Shown here: piece after piece, positions 10,050 to 22,628 of the stretch
Numbering within the stretch: position 1 is the first letter of the stretch
How the letters are laid out: each line of letters begins with the position of its first letter
Assembly (NCBI GenBank): GCA_010909165.1
Contig: VJWM01000016.1
Coordinates: 248,001-312,000 of the forward strand
Direction of reading: 5' to 3'
Source of the DNA: Anthoceros angustus
Taxonomy: Eukaryota > Streptophyta > Anthocerotopsida > Anthocerotales > Anthocerotaceae
Length of the DNA: 64,000 nt
Made by a program: the position numbers and the translations under genes
Notes under the pieces: model-generated
Databases searched by the model: none
What the model was told of the DNA's origin: nothing
The model's input: only the letters and a program-made list of their open reading frames with translations

Positions 10050-10280
10050 TCCATTGAGGTTATCCCTACTTTACAGTTCTCCATTAGTGAGAGCCTTTCC
10101 TTCACTTGGGGACGACTCTCACATCCTTTGGGCCCAAGGACAAGGTCAAGGTCAAGGAGGTCTTTGCGTTCTTCTTACACAAACTCTCATTGTTAGGATT
10201 AAGGGTCAAGCTCTCCAAGTGCCGCGTTTTCTCTCCATTGAGGTTATCCCTACTTTACAGTTCTCCATTAGTGAGATTGC
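10050..10280 (+). repeat. 45-bp direct repeats flanking a reverse-transcriptase-like scrap
   Basis: CCATTGAGGTTATCCCTACT and the following 25 bp occur at about 10050-10094 and again at about 10236-10279. Between them one frame reads HKLSLLGLRVKLSKCRVFS, resembling the segment of Ty3/gypsy reverse transcriptase downstream of the catalytic motif. The match is short, so the RT reading is tentative; the direct repeat is certain. Confidence 0.5.
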
Positions 10281-11640
10281 TTACTACAAACGGGATGGGT
10301 ATGTATGGGGGTACGAATGAGTAGGCAGGTATAGAAATACGGTCACTAGCAGACTGGGGGTGTTCAGGGAGTACAGCATGTGTGGCGCGTGTAGTACTCA
10401 TCACCTTAAACTACTGAAAATCGGGCGGTTTAGGGTTTACCAAGCCCGATTATCGGGTTTACCAAGCCTTGACGATGCTTATCTACCAGCGATGCATATT
10501 GGTATTGCAGAGAGATACTGGAATAATCACCTCGGTAAATACGGTAATGAAAGCATACACGTAAAATACAACTACAGCCCGGTACACGTGTTACAATAAT
10601 GGCACGGGCAAAATACGGGAGTATAAGCAACAAGGGTTAAGGTAGATGCGGAGAAGGTTCGGTACCAAGCCTGCAAAACAGTAACAAGAGATAATGTAAG
10701 ACTCTGGTTGTTGCAATTATGTTAAAATTTTGAGAGGGGACACATACCACCTCTCACTACATAGCAACATAATTGCAACAAAATTGTAACATGACTATAA
10801 CAAGATGGAGGGTTGCTTTCCAAACCCTAAACATAACAAGGGACCCCATCACAAAGATGGAAGCAAGCGGCTTCCATATGATTCTAATATGGAAACCACA
10901 GTCATATGGCTTTTTCATGGATTTCATATGATGTGTTGATACAGTAATAATACGTTTTCCCTAACATAGTTCTATGGAATTTTTTCATATGTAGTCCATA
11001 TACACGGTATATTGTCTTGGTGGGGAAGTATTTATATTCGAATATATAACAATCATACATTTGTAATATAAAAATCCACATGAAGTAGAAATGAAGAAAC
11101 ATGTGGTTTTGTTATCGTTTCTTCATGAATTTTCCTTATATGATAGCTATAACCAACAAAAGTATAACACACGTACCCTTGAGGTATTGTTCCTTATATG
11201 CAATTCTTACAGTAGGACATCCATTTTTGCACAAATGCTATATGTTATTTTCATGAATTCCATATTTTTTCTGAATATGTTCTTTATATATTTGACCACA
11301 TGAAGTTGACTTATGTAGAGACCATATGTATGTTATATTATCTTTGTATAAAGTTTTCTTATATGATCGGCATATCCACCAAAACTATAACGTGCATATC
11401 CTTGACTTGATGTTTGTATATAATTAGTAACATTCTTGTATATAGTTAATAACATGAACATTCATTGTTTCCCTTATGCTACATGTTATTTTTTATGGAT
11501 TCCATGTACTTCTCTTTTATGATAACCTTATCTTCTTTATATATAGACCATATGAGTTGACTCATGTACATACCTTAGGCATGATCTATGTTTGTATATG
11601 TATATGTAAATAACATAATTATTTAAGTTTTATATTCTTT
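10281..11640. other. Non-coding, AT-rich stretch
   Basis: 10281-10650 has ordinary composition with scattered TACGG motifs. From about 10680 the DNA is strongly AT-rich with recurring CATATG, ATGAATTCCAT and TTATATGAT words. The border at 10713-10740 (AATTATGTTAAAATTTTG) resembles the reverse complement of a segment at 52655-52700, so both AT-rich islands may be remnants of one DNA-transposon family. No gene seen. Confidence 0.4.
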
Positions 11641-12588
11641 TTATAGTAATCTATATTGAGTACAAACTTTAAAAATAACCTTTTCATGGAAGTTTTCATG
11701 CATTTTTCTGACATGAATGCTCTCAACAACACATATGTTTGAGAAGGAGCGGTTGGATTGAATGGTGGTGAGTATGGCCTGCGAACAAGCGTGAGTTATG
11801 GCGGGTTCGACGCCTTGAACCGCATCCGCAACAATGCTCGGATGTTGCTCACCTTGGATGAGAAGAACACCGTCGTATCTTGATGAATACACTCCCGTCG
11901 GATGAATGTGTCTCACCGAATAACCAATTGTCTGCAGGTTGTGCTTGTGTGGGACCGTGTCGAAGAGATTCGTGAAGAGCTCGGCCTAATTAGCTAATTT
12001 GAGATGGGATGGGAACATTGCAATCATCGACCCTCCTGCATTTGGCGTACAAAGGAAAGCAAGGCCATGATCACATGTCATCCATTCGGAGAAAATACAG
12101 GCTCGATGAAGTGGATAGTCACCGCCGCCCGCGGACTGTGCCCGATCTGCGAAGTTTTCTCCTCGAACTCTTCCACCGCCCACGTGCGAGCTCATGAAAA
12201 CGCTTCGTGGCCTCACAGGTGAAAGGCTTCCAAAACTGCGCCGCCATCCGGACTCGGACTCCACATCATCGCCACCGAGTGACAGTTCCAACTTCCAACA
12301 CACCGCCTTCCACGCCACCGATACAAGATACATGGCGAGGGAAATGGCGTAATCCATGGTTACGCTTGCAATCGCTATGAGTCGTGTCGTTGCCACGCTT
12401 ACAAGCGTCGCCAACATTACGGATGAAGACGAGGCCCGTACAAGGTGGACAAGGCGCAAGGATCGGAACCCATCACCCACTACTTGTTGGAAGGTTAGTG
12501 CGTACTCCGGATCTGGATCATTCCAAAACTCCTCTCGGACAGCCATCGGATCGATGGTCTTGAAACGTGTTTGAATCTCGAGCTCCAC
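11641..12588 (-). other. Two weak minus-strand open frames, function unknown
   Basis: One frame (11986-12588, 200 residues) begins MELEIQTRFKTIDPMAVREE and another (11641-11916) contains HPTGVYSSRYDGVLLIQGEQ and VADAVQGVEPAITHACSQ. The second reads like real protein and continues upstream in frame through ELFTNLFDTVPHKHNLQT if one stop at the frame join is ignored. I recognise no family. These could be exons of a transposon gene or a host pseudogene. Confidence 0.2.
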
Positions 12589-14985
12589 CGGCTACTTCCA
12601 GTGGTCATGTGACTTGCTCTCGAAACATATATTATACATGTGCCAAAAGATTGAATATACAGGTAGTTGATAATATAGACTAGATCGGGCCCTGACCTCT
12701 AAAGAAACTTGGGACACTTACAAGTTAAGGCTGAGTGCGACTTCGTTATGGAATACGATCTAAATCGGAAGCCCTTTAGGGTTTTTTCCATTAGACCAAA
12801 GAAGTTTTCCGCATCGGTAGAAAACTCTGGTCTCCCTTGACGACATCGGTCGTGCCCTCGTGTCCCGATCTCGTCACTAAGCATGTGGTGTCCGGGAATC
12901 TTTTGTGGTTGTGACACACAATGTTTTCGTTTTAGGTGTGAGGGCATGGGCCATCGGACATCCATTCGCATGACCCCATCTGCCCGTCAGTTTGCCATCA
13001 CGAAACCGTCACGGGGCTTTATGGGAGATAGCGTGGAGGGCACAAGGGCTGTATGCGCGGGGCATACGAGCCCTGTGCTGATAAGCGTCAGGCGCCATAT
13101 GCGCCTCGCGGCGCGCTATCGCCATCCGGCGTCGTGCGCTGAGGCCAGCCATACGGGCCTCGCGGTGGCGCACACCATCTTCACACACAGACTTTACATT
13201 CCACCACAACAAAGCCACCCGGGCTCAACTCTCAAAGGCGAGCAAACAAATCCAAATTGTCACGCTCCCGGTGTCATGGTGAGCGCACAAAATCACCGCT
13301 CGGTCATGGTGGCGCTGGCTCACCACTCCACACCTAGCTCACTCCGGAAGAACCGTCTGGGGCCACACGCCTCACACCTCGTGCACCATAGACCCGGGGT
13401 GATGGCCGTCCACGCCCAGGGGTGGCTTGACCTCCTCCATGGAGGTATTCGGGCAATCGTCCACGCTCCTGCACTCCCTGCAGTGTTGTTAGTGCCATGT
13501 GCACCGATACATGTCGGGAGGAAGTCCATGTCCTGCAATCCCTTTGCATATGCATTGTCCTCGCCATCTGCGGTTCTGCACATGCCACGATTCGATTCCC
13601 GTGCACGCATATGGCGTGGATGCGCCCCCGCCTCCACAATCTTGTAACTGCGGACAAAATAAATGACGGGCGACTGCGATTTGCTCACCGCTCGGCAATT
13701 CTCTGGTGGTGGCATCTCGGGGCCACGTTTTGTGCATCTTGAGGCCACCACATCGAACTCCTCGCCATCGTCCTCCTCACCCCCATATGCGGGTGGTCGC
13801 ACCCACCCTTGTAGTCGACCTTCTTCTTGGAATGCGATTGCGAGGCACATGGCGGGAATGTCCTGTCGGCTGCCACGATCTTCCGCACCGGTGCCTATTC
13901 CATACACCTCCAGCGCTCGAGCTCAGCCCCTCATCGTGGGCATGAAGGTCACGTCGAGGGAATGGATGTGCCGAGGTTGGTGATGTCGATTCGTTGCTCC
14001 TCACCATATCCATCATGTACCCTTGTAGAGGAACGCCCACTTCTCTCCCAAGGACCGCGGAAATGCTCAATCCTGCAACAATCCGCATTCAGCTTCACGG
14101 TTCATTGCGGACAAGGAAAGCAGACCAAGCACCAAACTTTTACAGTTGTGCACGGAGGGCGCGGATGAAGTTGCTTCCATGTGCCCTTGGCCTCGCTCGG
14201 TTCATATCTGCCTCTATCGGGTTGTGCTCTGCTGCGTGTCAGGCCAGAATCCTGCGGATGCCCAAACTTCCTCACTTCCACATAGGCGTTGAAAATCGTC
14301 GTTCCCGCTTGTTATCCTCGGTACCAACGAGGGGCGTAATGGGTTGCCCCATCTATGGCCCCATGGACTCACAGTAGAATTGGTACATCTTGTCATAACT
14401 GCGCAGCAACGCGACCCCGTCACGATTGCGGTCACAACTCACTGCAATCACTTCTTCCCCGCGAACTGCGAACATCGCCGACCCCCGCATCACGCACTTA
14501 CAATCCATATGCCACATGAACATGGGTGTCGCATTGAATTATCTTGGGCCGGCGGATCGCCTTATCGGCCATGTATATGTGCTCATCATCTGCGCCTCCG
14601 TGACCCTCCTAGGGATTTCGATTCCATCCGATTGCACTCTGCACGAATCAGATAAATATTCACGGGTGTCTTAGGGTGATGGGTGTGTGTGTAACTGCCA
14701 AGACACCTCCTCCACGGACAACCTCCCATACACCCGCGCCATGCCGTGTGCGTCACGGGGGCCGTCACAGGTGCTCAAGCTGCGACCTAGCTCCGTCGGT
14801 AGGCCTTTCAATGGCCTCACCTTTGCTGATCTTTGGGCCAGCCAAATCGTACACGGTTTGCGGTGTAAGGCCTTGTGGCGCGCGGCCAGCTTGGCGTCTC
14901 GATGCACCCTTCACCTCCCCTTCAGCCCCTCGTGTCCCACACATTTGCTCGCCACAGTGCACGAGTGTTCACCGTCGCATCTTGA
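12589..14985. other. C-rich block without recognisable genes
   Basis: Long open frames exist on both strands, for example minus 13320-13907, because stop codons are rare in this composition. None shows a family motif. The minus strand is the purine-rich one. The block ends at the 5' LTR of the gypsy element. Confidence 0.35.
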
Positions 14986-15003
14986 TGGGCTTCACATCCG
15001 CAG

Positions 15004-15366
15004 TCGGATAAATGCACAGTGTGAGCGGACAAGCGGACAAGCCGGCTTGATGATAGATGCTAGCTATGTGATCGTTAGCTAAGGCAGGAGGCTAAGCGTG
15101 GGAAGGCAGCGACAGGCGAACTAGGGCGCATTAGGGCTGGTTGAGGCAAATAGGCCAACCCGCGGTTAAATGGAAGTCGATTAGGCTAACCTAGATGACA
15201 CTAACCTAGCTAACTAGCCAGCAGACTGAACAGTCAAGGAGAAAAGGACACGTGCAGACGGGAGGCGGAGGCTACTTGACCCGCTCCCAAGAATCAAGAC
15301 GGCCCCTCGCATTCCATCCATGGCCGCGCCCGTGTCTTGGTCTCCGTCTCAGGAATGCCGATTACA
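15004..15366 (+). repeat. 5' LTR of the gypsy element
   Basis: It matches 22255-22628 from TCGGATAAATG through the shared CCAAGAATCAAGACGGCCCC to the end CGATTACA. Its first bases are altered: TTCACATCCGCAG stands where the 3' LTR has TGTCACGA. The two LTRs differ mostly by small indels. Confidence 0.9.
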
Positions 15367-15369
15367 TCT

Positions 15370-15380
15370 TGGTATCGAGC
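15370..15380 (+). other. Primer-binding site (initiator Met tRNA)
   Basis: TGGTATCGAGC lies three bases after the 5' LTR end. The standard plant site is TGGTATCAGAGC; here the CAG has lost two bases or one base pair step, a pattern repeated elsewhere in the window. Confidence 0.85.
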
Positions 15381-15399
15381 GGGGCCAGTCTTCGATCAA

Positions 15400-18050
15400 T
15401 GGATCCGAATAGCCGCCGAATGGATCGACGGCGATTTGGGCGACGGAAGAACACTCGTCGAGTGGGGAAGTGAGCTAGGGGCGAAGGAATGTGGGCGAGG
15501 CTGTGGCGGGAAGTTGTTATTCGGTGAGATGGATGGCGGTGTGGGGACAAGAGCCGCAGGACCTTTGAAGGTGCGGGAGGCGTTTGCTCGAGGTCAAGTG
15601 AGTGCAAGGCGTTGGTGGTAGAGGATTGGGATCGACGTGGAAGAACGATGGGGAATTCATTGCGGATCGTCAAGAAGGAAGGAAAAGCTGGAAAGAAAGG
15701 CAAGGAGGGACAAAAGAAGTGTTGGTTGGAGGAGGGCAGCGAGATTGTAATACCTTTCGGATTGATCAATGCGCCTACAATGATTCGAGAAGGTGTGTTT
15801 GCTTGAGCACAATCCTTGCTTTATGGCGCCTCTAGACGCAAGATAGAGTAAGAGGCCTCCGAGGCCGGTAGCTCCGACAATCATGTCGTGTAAGCCAGCC
15901 CGGTTGCTCAAACTTGGCTTCTTGTGAGCACTGTGCAAGGCAGAGACGATTCTTGAATAGCTTGTAGAGGAGCTGAGCGGAGCGGAGCTTGGTGTCCGAA
16001 ATGCCAATGAATGTGTCGGTAGCGAATTTGCCATTCCACATGCATGAGAAGCAATCGGTCGGTTTCCTTTGTGACCACGGTTTTCAGACTGTGGGTGTTT
16101 CGATCGACCATTGATCAATACACGTGTGAGAGAGCAATTCCGTTATTCGTGATGGTCAAACACGTTGAGCACGCAAGAATGCGAGAACATCCGATTGATC
16201 TTGGAGGATACGGAGTCAACATTTGTGAGGCAGTGGTGGTGACTGGTCATTGTGACTAGCCTTGCTACATGTGCGAGAGGCGAACCGGCGATTACGTAGT
16301 AGAGACTGGCGATTTTGCGGTGAAGCGACATGGATAGCGACACCGTCTCCTCGGTGCGGAGAACAAGATCCTTGGGCGATGTGAACCCGACTCCGGATGA
16401 GCCTCCAACCCTTCAAGGTGTGAGGTCGAGGCGGGCTGGCGGCGGCGGCGTTAAGAAAAGCGGTAGGAAGCGGGTTGAATGTGATCACGAGATGCTACAC
16501 GTCGAGCGGTCAGCGGAAGAGAAGGAATGTGGTAGAGGAAGGAGAGGTCGACTGTGCCTACTCAAGGAGTTGCGAAATGGCACATGTGCCTGCTCAAAAT
16601 ATGAATGATGATGCGGATGTGGATGTGGATCTTGCACGTGAGTTGGAGGTGCGAGCCCGTGTGGAAGCGAATTCCGGATGATTCTTCAACGCACCTTGCG
16701 GAGAAAACCTGAGAAAATTGATGGCGAATTCTTGGCTCAGTCTTGAAAGGAGATGGCCCTCGAGAGATGTTCTTTGCAAGGAGGAATTCAACGTCCGATT
16801 GGACAAGGCGTGAGGCGCCATTACCTATGCCAAGATATGTCAAGAGCGAGCCAATTCCAAATCGTGAAGCCGAGAGAAGAGTCGAGAGGGTAGCTAACGT
16901 GGCATTACGGAGAACTTGAAGGGCTTGTCAACATAACCACGTAACCCACCCGGGGCCTGGTGCGAGACTCCCTCGTAACTCTAAAAGCAGTTCGGATTGA
17001 GGTCTAGGTGAAGAAGAGCAAAGTGACCCACGCATAGGCGACATGGCCCGAGGTGCAAGTTGCAAGACATGAACGGGCTCAAGCAGGCAGTTCAAGAACA
17101 AGCGAAAGGGAGGCGAGCATTCGATGAGGGTCCAGAGCCTACCAAGAACGGCGATTTGAGGAAGAGAGCCAAGTTTGAGACACGAAATCAAGATAGGAGT
17201 CCTACAAAGCGCAAGAGTGGACTCAAGCTTTCTCGGTATATTTTGAAGCGGTGAAAATGATCGAGAAAGAAAATCGATCTCGTGCACATTATACCGATCA
17301 TTTGGCGAGGCGTGGTGGGAGAATAGAAGAGAAGCCAAAGGGGAGAAGCCACGTCCTCTCATGGGAAGTGATGAAGGCGAGTCCTCCAAAATTTTCGCCC
17401 AAGGACCACAAGGAACGTTGCTGGTCGGCATGGTATGCCCTCAAGCATACAGCTCCTTAGAGGAATTTCACTTGAGTTTCATGAAAACCATGCTCAAGTT
17501 ACGACTTGGAGCAAGAAGCCAAGTTAGCTAGATATTGTGATCTTTGTGAAGCCGAGTATAAGTTGGGAATTAAACATCAACGTTGCTCAGCTTGAAGAGG
17601 CCATGCGGTGCCATGGATATAGAAAATTATAGCGTGAAAACGTTAGCTCCAGCCGATGGCGTGCAGGTGCAAGGAGGGTACGGACCTTACCAAGCAAAGT
17701 ATAGTGGCCAGCACACATGGAAGCCAAGGTCGAGCACACGAGCCACGTGCGTCAACCAGCGGAGGCGCCGATTGAATTCAAACAAAGAGAGGCGAAAGGA
17801 GAAGAAGGAATTCATGACGAAGGCCTATGCTTCATTTGCGTTGCCCCGATCACATATCCGGACCATCCATATGGAGCCTTATACGGCAAGTGGTGAGAGC
17901 AAGGAAGAGCACCATTGGCCTGCAGAGGACAAGGCTGTCACGCCTTTGGATAGATTGGACAGAAATCGATCCAATGTCATGACAGAAGAACAAAGGAGTA
18001 GAGATCGGGACTGACAATGAGCAAGAAAGGTCCAAGTGTTATGAACACCT
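15400..18050 (+). pseudogene. Gypsy gag region, broken
   Basis: This leader and gag part has no long intact frame. Coding-like pieces include a basic, Lys/Arg/Gln-rich stretch at 17060-17254 (AVQEQAKGRRAFDEGPEP) and a Cys/His cluster at about 17535-17590 (CDLCEAEYKLGIKHQRC) that is probably the nucleocapsid-type zinc-binding site. The area 15650-16900 is unusually poor in recognisable gag sequence and may hold an insertion. Confidence 0.6.
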
Positions 18051-18057
18051 CAAGCAC

Positions 18058-18370
18058 GGATCGGAGTTGAGGGATTGTTGGGAGGCAAACGAGTCACTTT
18101 CTTAGTGGATGGAGGATCCTCACACAGTAAGAGCGAGATGTGGCCAAGGACGCCCGAAGCCATGTGGTATAGCACACAAACACAATGAATGAAGTTAGCC
18201 AATGGCATGGTGGAGAAGGTAACCTTACGAAATTCGACCAGCATCAATATTCAGGATACGGCGGTCGGACTTGAGGTTATCGATGCTCTAGCACATGAAG
18301 TGCTCTTGGGGCAAGATTGGTTGTGGAAGGTGGACCCCAACATCTCGTTCAGAAGCACGAAATAGCGTTG
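18058..18370 (+). pseudogene. Gypsy aspartic protease domain
   Basis: FLVDGGSSHS carries the catalytic Asp (18108-18110) in the retropepsin context, with Gly in place of the usual Ser after it. The second conserved block, EVLLGQDWLW, is at about 18295-18330. One frame change lies between them near 18125. Confidence 0.8.
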
Positions 18371-18519
18371 CAATGGCAAGGCAAAGAGTTGAAGTTGCAA
18401 GGAGCCTCCTTGCGATCGAAGGACAAGTTGTTCTCAACAAGAAATGCTAGGAGGGCACTCAAAAGAGGAAGTTGGAGTATCTGCTTTCTCTGATTGTTGC
18501 CAAGTAGAGCACGTACAAA

Positions 18520-19250
18520 TTGGTCACCAGTGGGAGAGGTACCTTCGAGTTGCAAGAAGTCTTGGACGCCTTTGAAGATGTCTTCTCGAGATGCTGCCCC
18601 AAGGAGAGACGTAGATCACGCTATAGACAGTGGCGGAGTGCCCCATACAGGCTTGCTCCAGCTGAGAACATGCAGGTCCAAGCAGCAGTAGATAGCTTGT
18701 TAAAGAAAGGGTTAGTGGAGCCATCTGTATCACCATATGCTACACCAGTGCTCATCGTGAAACATAGAAACGGCAAAATCCGCATGTGCATTGACTATAG
18801 GGGTCTGAATGCAACAACTGTCAAGAATCGCTTCCAAATGCCAAGAATAGAAGAGATACTTGACAACCTAGTAGGCGCCAAGATTTTCAGCAAGGTTAAT
18901 CTTGAGCTTTCACCGAACTGGTCGGGCTGGAGATGAGTATAAAAGCGCATTTCGGACGAGTGCGGCCACTTTCAGTTCACGGTGTTGCCTTCGGCATGAC
19001 AAATGCACCAGCAACCTTCAGCGCTCATGACCAAGATATTGCGGCCCTACCTCGGGAAATTTGTAGAAGTTTTCGTTGATGATATCTTAGTGTACTCAAG
19101 GATGCCCCGGAGCATAAGCAACACCTAGTATTAGTGCTCACAGCCCTGAGAGAACACCAATTGTATGCAAGGAAAGCAAAGTGCGAGTTCTTCCGGAAGA
19201 AGGTAAACTACCTTGGGTTCATCGTCTCGGTGGCGTAGAGGTGGATCCGA
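18520..19250 (+). pseudogene. Gypsy reverse transcriptase
   Basis: The first half is intact from 18520 to 18936 and shows SPYATPVLIVKHRNGKIRMC and IDYRGLNATTVKNRFQMPRI. It then breaks. In other frames follow the LPFGMTNAPATF-type block (about 18985) and the catalytic VDD box (FVDDILVYS, 19072-19098), then the thumb segment ending in YLGFIVS. At least four frame changes are needed to read it through. Confidence 0.9.
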
Positions 19251-19469
19251 AAGGTGCGTTGCATTGTGGAGTGGCCTTGCTTATGACTTGTCCGAGGTGC
19301 GCAATTCTTAGGCATGTGTGTACAAATGAGGAGTTTCATACCACAATGTCTGCGAAGATAGCGGTCTGCGTGACAAACTTGACTTGCAAGGCATCCAAGT
19401 TTCCAATGTCGGAAGAGGCCAAAGTGGCATTTCAGCGGATGAAGAAAGCGGTGACAAGTCGCTATTCTT

Positions 19470-19830
19470 ACCTTGCCGGATATGGAGAAGCCATTTGTGG
19501 TAGGAAGCGCATCAAATCTAGCCCTAGGTGCCGATCAACAAGATGGAAAGAGTGTAAGTTTCCTATCAAGGAAACTCCAAAGGCGCGATGCAATTACACA
19601 ACTCACGATAAGGAGCTTCCGTGGTTTATGCACTAAAAGCTTGGAGACATTACCTCTATGGGAGTGAGTTTGTGGTATACATGCACCATCGTAGCTTGGA
19701 GCATTTTTTCAAGCAACCTTTGTTGAACCCGGACAACGAAGGTGGCGAGTACACAGCGATTTCCACTTCACGATCTCCTACTCCCGTAAGGCAAATTTAA
19801 TTGATGCTCGGCGGAAGAAGGTGTAGTGTC
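19470..19830 (+). pseudogene. Gypsy RNase H
   Basis: Recognised by PDMEKPFVVGSASNLALGA, where an acidic residue of the usual GSDAS motif is lost through a short deletion, and by VSFLSRKLQRRD, the THDKEL block and ALKAWRHYLYG. The pieces fall in three frames. Confidence 0.8.
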
Positions 19831-20084
19831 TTTTCAGTGGAGTCCGACATGTGGAAGGAGGTGAGGGAGTCGACCAGAAAGATGAGCATTTGAGTAACAT
19901 CCTCGCAAGTTGGAGGGCGTGTCACTCTTGGCGAGACCCTCGAGCTTGAGGGATACAAGACTCATCAAGGCATCTATATAGAAAGGGAAGCTTTGCATAC
20001 CCGCATGTTGCTCAAGCTTGAAGCTAACCTTGCTCCATGATGCACATGATGCTCCTGCCAGGCACATGGGCATGGATGAGAACA

Positions 20085-20720
20085 CGCGGTTGAAGGAACA
20101 TGTGTGGTGGAAGGGCATGCGGCGAGTGTATAGAGTATGTAAGAACATGCTTACCTTGTCGACAAGCGAAGGTTGAAAGGAAGTCTCCGATGGGACTCTT
20201 GATGCGGCCAAGTCCCTTGCAGTGGCAAAGCATGTCATGCGATTTCGTGACTTGCCTTCCCAAGACTCGAAGAGGAAATGACGCCATCCGGTTTGCATGG
20301 ACGAGCTACTAAATTGGCTCACTTTATTCCGGTGAAGGGTACTATAAAGGCCAAGTCATTAGCTCCCATTTTCCTCAAGGAAGTAGTGAGGCGCAGGGTG
20401 CCACAGGAGATAGTGAGCGATCGAGATTCCAAGTTCACATCGAGTTTTGACCGCTCGCAAGAGCCTAGGCATCAAGCAATGTCGAGCTCGGTACCATGCA
20501 CAATCGATGGAGCCAGTGAGAAGTTGAACGGACCATGGAGGACTTGCTCGGACCTTACGCCATGACAAGCGAGCAAGTGGGAAGAAGTGCTGCCCTTGGT
20601 GGAGTTTGCCTACAACTGCAAAGCATTCGAAGCAGGATACTCACCCTTCAAAATGATTTATGGCAAGAACTTGCCCCTCGGTCTGTGGCCAGTGTTGGGT
20701 GGCGAGCCAAAGTCGGTGGC
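20085..20720 (+). pseudogene. Gypsy integrase
   Basis: The zinc-binding CLPCRQAKVERKSPMGLL segment is at about 20145-20210. The core shows MSCDFVTCLPKT and, at about 20410-20440, EIVSDRDSKFTS with a catalytic Asp. The third conserved block (EKLN after a damaged Pro/Gln/Thr/Asp motif) is at about 20515. Frame changes occur near 20300, 20455 and 20560. Confidence 0.85.
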
Positions 20721-21433
20721 GGAGCTAAGTGAAGAGATGCATGAAGCCCTTAACGATGCCATCCTGCGTATGCAAGTCGTGAATCGACCCGGCGCACATG
20801 CCAACAAGAAGAGCGATGAAAGACGAGGTAGGAGATCTCTGCATCTGAGAGTCAAGCCAAATCGTTACTCCGTGCAGAAGGTAAGGCAAAGTTGGCATCA
20901 CAGTGCGTGGGACCTTTTGCCGTAAGTAAGAAAATTCTGCGATTGCTTACCAACTCGACTTGCCCGATCCGAAGATGTGCCGATTTTCATGTGTCCTTGC
21001 TTAAGAAGTTTGTGGGAGCCTCCACAGCGAAGTTCTGAGCGATGGACCCACCGGCCAAGCATCGGCTAAGAAGAGCGCAACATCGGCCGATGGAGGGAAA
21101 TGCGGTGTTGCAACTGAATTTCTGACTAGGAGAGAAGGACCCAACCCGCGGTGGCAGGCTAGCCGAAGAAGGAGGAGGGAAGAGTGCGGCAACTTGCCGA
21201 GAAGACGCAAGTTCAAGCGGTGACCAGCTCATCTTCGGCAGCGAGATTCTCGGCGTCGGGGAGGCGAGTGTTGCGGCGGGACCGTGAAGGAATACTTGGT
21301 GGGCAGGAGGCGACCATCAAGAGGACCCGAGTTGGGAAACCAAGCCTTCATCGAAACTTTTCAACACCTCGGCAAACCCAAAGCGGAGAATGAAGAACGA
21401 GGCCCTCGATGCTCGCTAGAGGAAGGAAGAGGA

Positions 21434-21530
21434 TGTCACGATCGGATAAATGCGGTGTGAGCGGACAAGCGGACAAGCCGACTTGATGATAGATGCTAGC
21501 TATGTGATGTTGGCTAGGCAGATGCCGGAG
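21434..21530 (+). repeat. Truncated LTR inside the gypsy element
   Basis: The first 97 bp of the LTR (TGTCACGATCGG to TGGCTAGGC) lie directly after a polypurine tract and are cut off where the second copy of the pol 3' end begins. Confidence 0.9.
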
Positions 21531-22238
21531 CTAAGTGAAGAGATGCATGAAGCCCTTAACGATGCCATCCTGCGTATGCAAGTCGTGAATCGACGAGCCG
21601 CACATGCCAACAAGAAGAGCGATGAGCACGGTAGGAGATCTCGTGCAGGCGAGTCAAGCCAAATCGTTACTCCGTCGCAAGAAGGTAAGGCAAAGTTGGC
21701 ATATCTGATGCGTGGGACCTTTTCGTAAGTAAGAAAATTTCTGCGATTGCTTACCAACTCGACTTGCCCGATCCGAAGATGTGCCGATTTTCATGTGTCC
21801 TTGCTTAAGAAGTTTGTGGGAGAGCCTCCACAGAAGTTCCTAGACGATGGACCCACCGGCCAAGCATCGCTAAGAAGAGCGCAACATCGGCCGATGGAGG
21901 GAAATGCGGTGTTGCAACTTTGAATTTCTGACTAGGAGAGAAGGACCCAACCGTGCCAAGCAGTAGCCAGGCTAGCCAGAAGAAGGAGGAGGGAAGGGAG
22001 TGCAGCAACTTGCCGAGAAGACGCAAGTTCAAGCCAGGTGACCAGCTCATCTTCTAGCCCGAAGAGATTCTCGACGTCAGAGAGCGAGTGTTGCGAGGCA
22101 GGACCGTGAAGGAATACTTGGTGAGATGGGAGGGCGACCATCAAGAGGACCCGAGTTGGGAAACCAAGCCTTCATCGAAACTTTTCAACACCTCGGCAAA
22201 CCCAAAGGAGAATGAAGCGAGGCCCTCCGATGCTCGCT

Positions 22239-22254
22239 AGAGGAAGGAAGAGGA
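22239..22254 (+). other. Polypurine tract
   Basis: AGAGGAAGGAAGAGGA ends exactly at the first base of the 3' LTR and is the expected plus-strand primer site. Confidence 0.9.
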
Positions 22255-22628
22255 TGTCACGATCGGATAAATGCGGTGTGAGCGGACAAGGTGACAAGCC
22301 CGGCTTGATGATAGATGCTAGCTATGTGATCGATGGCTAGGCTGAGCTAGCGTGGGAAGGCAGCAGCGGACTAGGCGCGCATTAGGAAGCTGGTTGAGGC
22401 AAATAGGCCAACCACGGTTAAATGGAAGTCGATTAGGCTAACCTAGATGACACTAACCTAGCTAGCTAGTAACTGCACTCAACCCCTCAAGGAGAAAAGG
22501 ACACGTGCACGGACAGGAGCGGAGGCTACTTCAGCCCGCTCCCAAGAATCAAGACGGCCCCCTCTCGCATTCCATCCTGCAGCGCCCTTCGTGTCTTGGT
22601 CTCCTGTCTCCGAGGAATGCCGATTACA
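22255..22628 (+). repeat. 3' LTR of the gypsy element, 374 bp
   Basis: It begins TGTCACGATC and ends CGATTACA, so it has the usual TG...CA ends. It aligns over its length with 15004-15366. Confidence 0.93.

Larger units (their letters stand above)
20721..22254 (+). repeat. Tandem duplication of the gypsy 3' end including the chromodomain
   Basis: 20721-21536 and 21537-22254 are two copies of the same segment, offset by 816 bp. Both hold the integrase C-terminus (starting at the GGAGCTAAGTGAAGAGATGC sequence), the chromodomain (RVLRGRTVKEYLV, then a Trp/Glu-rich HQEDPSWE at about 21320 and 22150) and the Pro/Ala tail. Copy 1 runs on into 97 bp of LTR before copy 2 starts. The copies differ by small indels scattered over the length. 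Confidence 0.9.
15000..22628 (+). mobile_element. Ty3/gypsy LTR retrotransposon, chromovirus type, decayed
   Basis: A nearly full-length element of about 7.6 kb. In order: 5' LTR, a tRNA-iMet-type primer-binding site, a gag region, aspartic protease, reverse transcriptase, RNase H, integrase, a C-terminal chromodomain, polypurine tract and 3' LTR. The domain order with integrase after RNase H and the chromodomain place it among plant chromoviruses. Every domain is interrupted by frame changes. The last part of pol with a piece of LTR is duplicated in tandem (20721-22254). A clear target-site duplication could not be read because the start of the 5' LTR is altered. Confidence 0.95.

Noticed and set aside
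15741-15800. Reverse-transcriptase motif (IPFGLINAPT) in the gag region
   Set aside because: It resembles the RT FGL.NAP block but no neighbouring RT motif supports it, and the element's real RT is at 18.5-19.25 kb. Chance or a nested scrap.
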